From contig BCIK01000011.1 in the NCBI GenBank assembly GCA_039545295.1, forward strand, positions 304,132 to 368,131: a stretch of DNA of 64,000 nt, read 5' to 3'. The notes beneath the pieces are model-generated. The model had not been told where the DNA came from. It did not search any database and saw only the letters and a program-made list of their open reading frames with translations. This document shows, in pieces, positions 59,355-64,000 of this stretch. Both the position numbers and the translations under genes were made by a program. Positions within the stretch are counted from its first letter, which is position 1; every line of letters begins with the position of its first letter. This stretch comes from Udeniomyces pyricola. Taxonomy: Eukaryota; Basidiomycota; Tremellomycetes; Cystofilobasidiales; Mrakiaceae.

Positions 59355-61588
59355 ATGCCACCCGATCGTACCTCCTCAATCCCCACAAGTCTCTCCCACT
59401 ACAAGTCCGTCTCCAAAGCGCGTCTCTCATCTCTCTACGCCGACTTCTCCGCCCAAAAAGTCTCTAATCCTCCAGGTTACAGCGCTAACCTCGTCTGGTG
59501 GAAGGCCGTCTTGGAGGACGCGAGCGAGCGCGGCATGCTGCCTGCCGGCCCGCCCGGTCCGGGGGACAGCGGGCTTGAAGCATTTGGAGGTGCCTGTGGA
59601 GGATCCATCATTATCGACGTGGGAGATGACTTGATGGAGGCACTCAAGGTATCCAACCCAGCGGGAGGAGTCTCCAGACCAATCGCGTTGGGAACGATTA
59701 TCGTACGTCCCACCAACAAGCTTCTGTCTCACCGGTCCTGATGAGCACATCAACCAATCCTTGCATGCCAACTGATACCTTCTCTTTGTCGCGTATGCTC
59801 AGTCTGAATTTAGCTCGGATCAAGTACTCCTTCCTCTCAAGCCCTTTCTTTCTTCACCTACCTCGATCTACGCGACGCCTTCTATCCCTTCCCGAATCGT
59901 TTCCACCCTCGTCGGCCGCCCTCTATGGTGGGGTCTCGGCCAACTCAACATTGTGTCAACACCCGCCAATTCAACCCCGGTTCCTGCCGCCCAACAGTGG
60001 AAGAAGCTCACTGGGCAACAATTCATCGTCAAGGCCTCACTCGAGGTATGTCCTTGTCCGGTCTGGTTTGAGCTATATACGCTGTCGGTTGGGCATCAGC
60101 TTGAGCTGACGAACTGTTGAATCACACGGACATTTATCTTCCTCGACTTCTGACATTCGGCCCTAAACAGAAAGCAGCATCGAACCTGATATCATATTTT
60201 GAATCCTCCCTTCCACGGACATCCCCCGCCGACCTCCTTTTCACTCCCACCTCATTCCGAACGGCATTTGCTTCCCACGTTCTTCCAAACGTCACGCTTT
60301 CTTCCCGAGACTGCTCTGTACTTATCAAACATCTAGAGCGAGATCGGAGAATCGTGATTCGTCAAGGCGATGTTTGTGCTTTTTCTTCTGGGTTGATGGA
60401 TTCGCCTCTTGGCCGTCGTCTAAATTTCCTTCGCGTCCCTCTCGTCAGATGATATCCTAACAATCACATGCGTCTTTCATCCTCTCATTTCCTACAGGTC
60501 ATCAAATTCGCCTCTGATCTCTCTACATCCTCCCTCATTCCGCCCATTACCTCAGTAGACCAAGGCATTCTGGAAATCACCGCTACCATATCCAAACTTC
60601 AGACTCAGATCGATGAGCTTGAAACTCGGGTGAACGAGTTACGTATCTTGCCATCGTCGTTTTCTTTTCGCTCAGTAACAACACTTTCAACGTGCACTTT
60701 TGAGTTCGAAAGAGAGCTAACACATCGTCTCTCCTTGATCATCATGGTTTCTTCTGACAGGCGACAAGCGAAACTCACGACTTCTCTCAAAACGTCGCAA
60801 CCAAAGTCAATTGCCCTCACCCACCTTCGGTCCAAGAAGGCGCTTGAAGACCTCTTGGCGAAGCGGGTTGCGAGCCTCGAGACGGTTCAGTCTGTGTTGC
60901 TCAAGATCGAGACGGCAAGCGGGGATATCGAAGTAGGCATTTATTTCTTCTGGTTCTTTTGGGTTTTACCGAATGACTACCTGGATCTGGCACCTTTAAA
61001 TGAGCCTCTGACTCCTTTTTCCTTCAGATTCTCCAAGCATACGAAACATCGACCTCGACGTTGTCCACTCTACTTGCTTCCCCTTCGCTTTCGCAAACTC
61101 ACATCGACGCGACCCTCACGAATCTTGCCGATACGCTCGCGGATCACCAGGAGATCGAAGACGCCATTGAGCTCGGAGGGAAGGTCGCGAGGAGCGCTGC
61201 TAGGTCAGCAACGAGCCCGGAGGAGAACGAAGAGGAAGCGGAGCTGGAGAGGGAGTTGGCAGCCTTGGTAGAGGAGAAAGAGAAAGCGGAAGGAGAAAGC
61301 AAGAAGCAGGAGGAGAAGAAGGACACATCCGGAGTCGAGGGTATCGACCAGCCTCGCGCGAATCCGGAAACTTCATCTGTGAATCTCTCTTCACCTCTTC
61401 CAACACCTTCCTCGTCGACGTCAGTAACGGTATCGACAAATGCGCGAGAAGAGGACTCGGATGCGGTCCAGAAGCGGCTCGAGGAGAGGTTGAAGAAACT
61501 CAAAGCGCCCTCGACCTCGACCTCGGTGGAGCAGCCGAAAGAGGTGGAAAGCAGAGCAGAGGAGAGAGAAGCTATCTTGGAAGGATAG
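59355..61588 (+). CDS. CHM7: Chm7/CHMP7-like ESCRT-III protein, 6 exons
   Basis: ESCRT-III family member of 560 residues; Chm7 acts at the nuclear envelope in pore surveillance and membrane sealing. Exons: 59355-59702, 59803-60045, 60171-60371, 60498-about 60655, 60761-60932, 61028-61588. The N-terminal half (SLYADFSAQKVSNPPGYSANLVWWKAVLED and later DLLFTPTSFRTAFA) fits the winged-helix region of CHMP7. The Snf7 core follows: coiled coil with ISKLQTQIDELETRVNEL, then ALTHLRSKKALEDLLAKRVASLETVQ, KIETASGDIEILQAYETSTSTL and LADTLADHQEIEDAI. The C-terminus is a long charged coiled segment ending in Glu/Lys-rich residues. The donor of exon 4 (CCATC|GTCGTT) is weak; it is the only nearby site that keeps frame. 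Confidence 0.9.
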
Positions 61589-62351
61589 ACGGATTGCCGA
61601 TAACGGACATGCAGAAAGCGAGTCGAACGTTTCGAAGTTGATCGATCCGCAATCGTATGCAATTGCGCGACGTGGCGGACACAGTACTTTTTTTTTTCCT
61701 TCTCTTTCTCTATCATTAGCCCTTTAATTCCCGAGCTCATGTAACGCCATGATTTTCATTTTCCACCTTTTCGCCATTTGAGTCTTGTTTCGTCTTCAAC
61801 TTTCCTTTGCTTGTGTACTATAATTTCCCCCCTGGATTTGATCGATATCGCGATCCCGACTGCCGCGCGGGAATCATATATAATCACATGATATGCACAA
61901 TCAACGTATTCTTGGTGTATCAATGTTCGACGATGATCAGTGCCTGCGATGCATAGATGTTTGTGGTGTAAAGTCATGCATGAGGTCGCGGCAGTCATCA
62001 GTGGGGCCAACCAGCCTGGCTGCGCAACGCGTTAGAACGTAAAACAGGTTGGGTACGCGTAGCGTACATCGTTCATCACATGCATCAACCATCTACAACT
62101 TATTCTTTCCATCCACTGGACCACATCATACCCAGCCCGCCTGAACGGAACATGATACCGCATCGTTATGCGCCATCCAACATGAATGCGACTAGATGAT
62201 GCGTCCCAAAGACCCCCTTCCAGCTCGGAAACGATGGATCGGCTAGTCAGGATGCATAAGCTGGGCGTGCAGACGTTTCGACTTCTCCTGTGTCAACCAT
62301 CGTCGCATTGCCTGATCGGGCATATCCTCATTTCCTCGTCTCATTTTTACC
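61589..62351. other. Intergenic region after CHM7
   Basis: T10 run at about 61687-61696, TATATATAAT-type sequence near 61875-61882. Mixed composition, no gene or RNA recognised. Confidence 0.5.
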
Positions 62352-62582
62352 ATGGCCGCTCCATCCGATCCGCGCATTTTGGAACTCTTTCCGGTCCTCA
62401 ACACGGTTGACTATGGCATCATGCAACTCCGCGTGCAACACGCGTTAGCTAACTCGGCGCCAGGCTGGTGGGCGAGAGCGCGAGACCGGTCGGGACTCAG
62501 GGCGCTGTCCAGATGGAAGGAACTGGGGATGGATGCCCTGACTGACTTGTTTTTTTTTTATGGGACCTGTTTGAAAGCTTAG
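62352..62582 (+). CDS. Doubtful short ORF (76 codons)
   Basis: ATG in a good context (CCATGG) opens a short frame that starts MAAPSDPRILELFPVLNTVD and ends at 62582. The first 40 codons look protein-like. No family recognised. It could be a small gene, the first exon of a longer gene, or a relic. The DNA downstream is low-complexity and gives no clear continuation. Confidence 0.22.
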   Translation: MAAPSDPRILELFPVLNTVDYGIMQLRVQHALANSAPGWWARARDRSGLRALSRWKELGMDALTDLFFFYGTCLKA

Positions 62583-63468
62583 TGTGCGAACTTGGTGTAC
62601 GGACTTGGGGTGCAAACTTGAGAGGCTCCGATGGCATGCTCGAAGGATGCACCAGGATCAGATTAGCACACTGAAACTACAGACGCAAGAGCACGAGCGC
62701 AGGAAGCTAGGTCGACTGAGAAGGTACAGTCACACCACAGCCAGAGGCCGGTTGGAGACTTGTAAACTCAATTCGGGCCACACTCCTGAGTACTCAGTTG
62801 CCCACGGTGTGAGTAGACGAACACGTATGACATCGCAATTTGCATGCACAAGACAGAAGGGCGAGACAGACAGACAAAGGAGTATACTAGACGCGGCGAT
62901 AGGTATTAGGTACGAAGAGGGTTATAAGTAAGTATAAGGAGGAAATAGAGAGCATACAGAGAGGGTTTATAGAGGATATAGAGTGGGTTTATAGAGGATA
63001 TAGAGAGGGTATGGATATGAAGAAAGAGTGAGGATGACACATCGAAGAGAAAGAAAACTATAACAAAGGAAAAGAAAGGGAGACGGAAAGGGAAAGGGAA
63101 AGGGAGCGAGAAGCAGAGAATGGAGTCGGTATGGTGTAGCAGGACGAGCACTAGCGTCGGAAAGGCGCCCAGGCAAGAGAAGAAAGGAAACAGAGAGAAG
63201 GGAAACATGAAGAAACAAAGAAAAGAAAGAAAGAAAGAAAGAAAGCAAGAAAGCAAGGAACACATAAGAGGGAAACCCGAAAGAGGACACAAGACGAGAA
63301 TCTACTACATTCCACAAACACGAATAGACAAAGAACATGGAACGAGAAGGGGATATAGAACAAAAGAGACAGGACTTAGCGCTCGTACATCAGCCGAGGC
63401 GATACCGACCGACAGCCTTGTCGGCTAAAAGTGACGATCGATGAGTGTAGACTGCGGCATTGTGGTGA
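62583..63468. repeat. Purine-rich region with short tandem repeats
   Basis: The plus strand becomes almost all A/G after about 62900. A 22-base unit (GGGTTTATAGAGGATATAGAGT) is repeated twice and partly a third time at 62963-63010. GGGAAA repeats (63082-63104) and (AAAG)n (63215-63245) follow. As elsewhere, this looks like the pyrimidine-rich 3' region of a minus-strand transcript, here the gene entering from the right edge. Confidence 0.6.
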
Positions 63469-64000
63469 CTAGTGGGAGGCGACAACTGGAGCGAAGGCTG
63501 AGCAACGACCAGTCAGGATAGCGGACCTGCCGCTAACCTTGGTCTTGGTCTTGGTCTTGGTCTTGGACCGAATCGCGTGTCGGCACAGCAGAGAAGGCGC
63601 CTTGAGTGGGTCGGTGTTGCTGGTGGGGGAAAGCGGAGGAGACGAAGAAGACGGAGAAGTTGACATACTGTAAACATCGGGGCTGGCGTCTGGTGAAGCG
63701 AGTGAAGAGGAGGAGGAAGAAAAAGCGGAGCAGGAAGAGGCGGAGGTGATGGAAGAGGACGAAGATGAGGGCGAGAACGACGATGAGGGCGTGAACGACG
63801 ACACGGACGAGAAGGAGGATAGGCTCGTGGTGGAGCAGAGCGAAGGAAGAGTCAAGGTTGACGACGCCACGGTCGTCGACCTGGGCATCTGAGAAGGCAA
63901 GCAAGGCGAGGAAGGCTCGCCACCTCGCTGCTCATCGACAATCCTTAGTTTGGCCTGGTAAGATCGAGAGCCAGAGGCTCGATCGGCCGAACTGGGGCAG
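63469..64000 (-). CDS. 3' part of unknown gene (runs off right edge)
   Basis: An open minus-strand frame enters from the right edge and stops at 63469. The first visible part, SGSRSYQAKLRIVDEQRGGEP, looks like a structured protein; the rest is a Ser-rich low-complexity tail. A Lys-Thr repeat encoded by a six-base CCAAGA unit (63538-63566) ends next to a possible donor (AAG|GTTAGC), so the true end may lie in a further exon to the left. No family recognised. Its amino-terminal part is outside the window. Confidence 0.5.
   Translation of the reverse strand, partial: CPSSADRASGSRSYQAKLRIVDEQRGGEPSSPCLPSQMPRSTTVASSTLTLPSLCSTTSLSSFSSVSSFTPSSSFSPSSSSSSITSASSCSAFSSSSSSLASPDASPDVYSMSTSPSSSSPPLSPTSNTDPLKAPSLLCRHAIRSKTKTKTKTKVSGRSAILTGRCSAFAPVVASH
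63538..63566 (-). repeat. Hexanucleotide repeat coding (Lys-Thr)n
   Basis: About four and a half tandem copies of TTGGTC on the plus strand, read as alternating lysine and threonine in the partial gene at the right edge. Confidence 0.85.

Noticed and set aside
62584..62931. 115-codon plus-strand frame after the doubtful short ORF
   Set aside because: No ATG at its beginning and basic residues from purine-rich repeats; no link to the upstream frame could be made with good splice sites.
1..64000. Transposon, virus, CRISPR or secondary-metabolite cluster
   Set aside because: No reverse transcriptase, transposase, integrase, capsid, repeat-spacer array, NRPS/PKS or terpene-cyclase motifs were seen in any translated frame.

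Overview
This window is nuclear DNA from a fungus, almost certainly a basidiomycete. The genes are split by many short GT-AG introns (mostly about 45-190 bases) with CTGAC/CTAAC-like branch sites. They sit close together on both strands, and the proteins are typical fungal ones rich in Ser/Pro and glutamine runs. Intron density argues against an ascomycete yeast or a smut; a tremellomycete or pucciniomycete yeast-like lineage is a reasonable guess but not proven. I resolved exon structures by hand so that reading frame is kept across each junction. Unless noted, the reported gene models are open from start to stop. Spliced lengths below come from those models.

Layout, left to right. 1-430: start of an unknown minus-strand gene running off the left edge. 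1202-3084 (-): casein kinase 1. 4532-6358 (-): secreted, GPI-anchored ThuA-domain protein. 6575-8731 (+): PXA-domain protein. 9660-10852 (-): unknown, possibly mitochondrial. 10937-13301: 2.4 kb with no gene. 13302-15629 (+): DUF1479 dioxygenase-like protein. 16274-16966 (-): doubtful small protein. 17758-19150 (-): BTB/POZ protein. 19475-21704 (-): membrane dipeptidase. 22020-25112 (+): protein with an Sld7-like C-terminal domain. 25785-29891 (+): SAGA subunit Spt7. 30610-33288 (-): biotin-protein ligase. 34460-36721 (+): Mak11 WD40 ribosome-assembly factor. 37173-41511 (+): hormone-sensitive-lipase-type hydrolase. 42003-42811 (-): dolichyldiphosphatase-like PAP2 enzyme. 43257-44726 (+): unknown, probable mitochondrial protein. 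47243-49106 (+): unknown Gln-rich protein. 50355-54877 (+): PacC/Rim101 zinc-finger factor. 56138-58913 (-): Srf1-like membrane protein. 59355-61588 (+): ESCRT-III protein Chm7. 62350-63430: no convincing gene, short repeats. 63469-64000 (-): partial unknown gene.

The genes do not form a pathway or cluster. They are mostly housekeeping functions: signalling (CK1), transcription (Spt7, PacC), ribosome assembly (Mak11), biotinylation, glycosylation-lipid recycling and ESCRT. I found no transposon, virus, secondary-metabolite cluster, CRISPR, rRNA or tRNA gene. I see no evidence for a new multi-gene system. The most notable points are a 49-base G/C homopolymer inside an intron, several micro-exons (7-32 bases), an Sld7-type domain in an unusually large protein, a GPI-anchored ThuA protein, and several lineage-specific genes.
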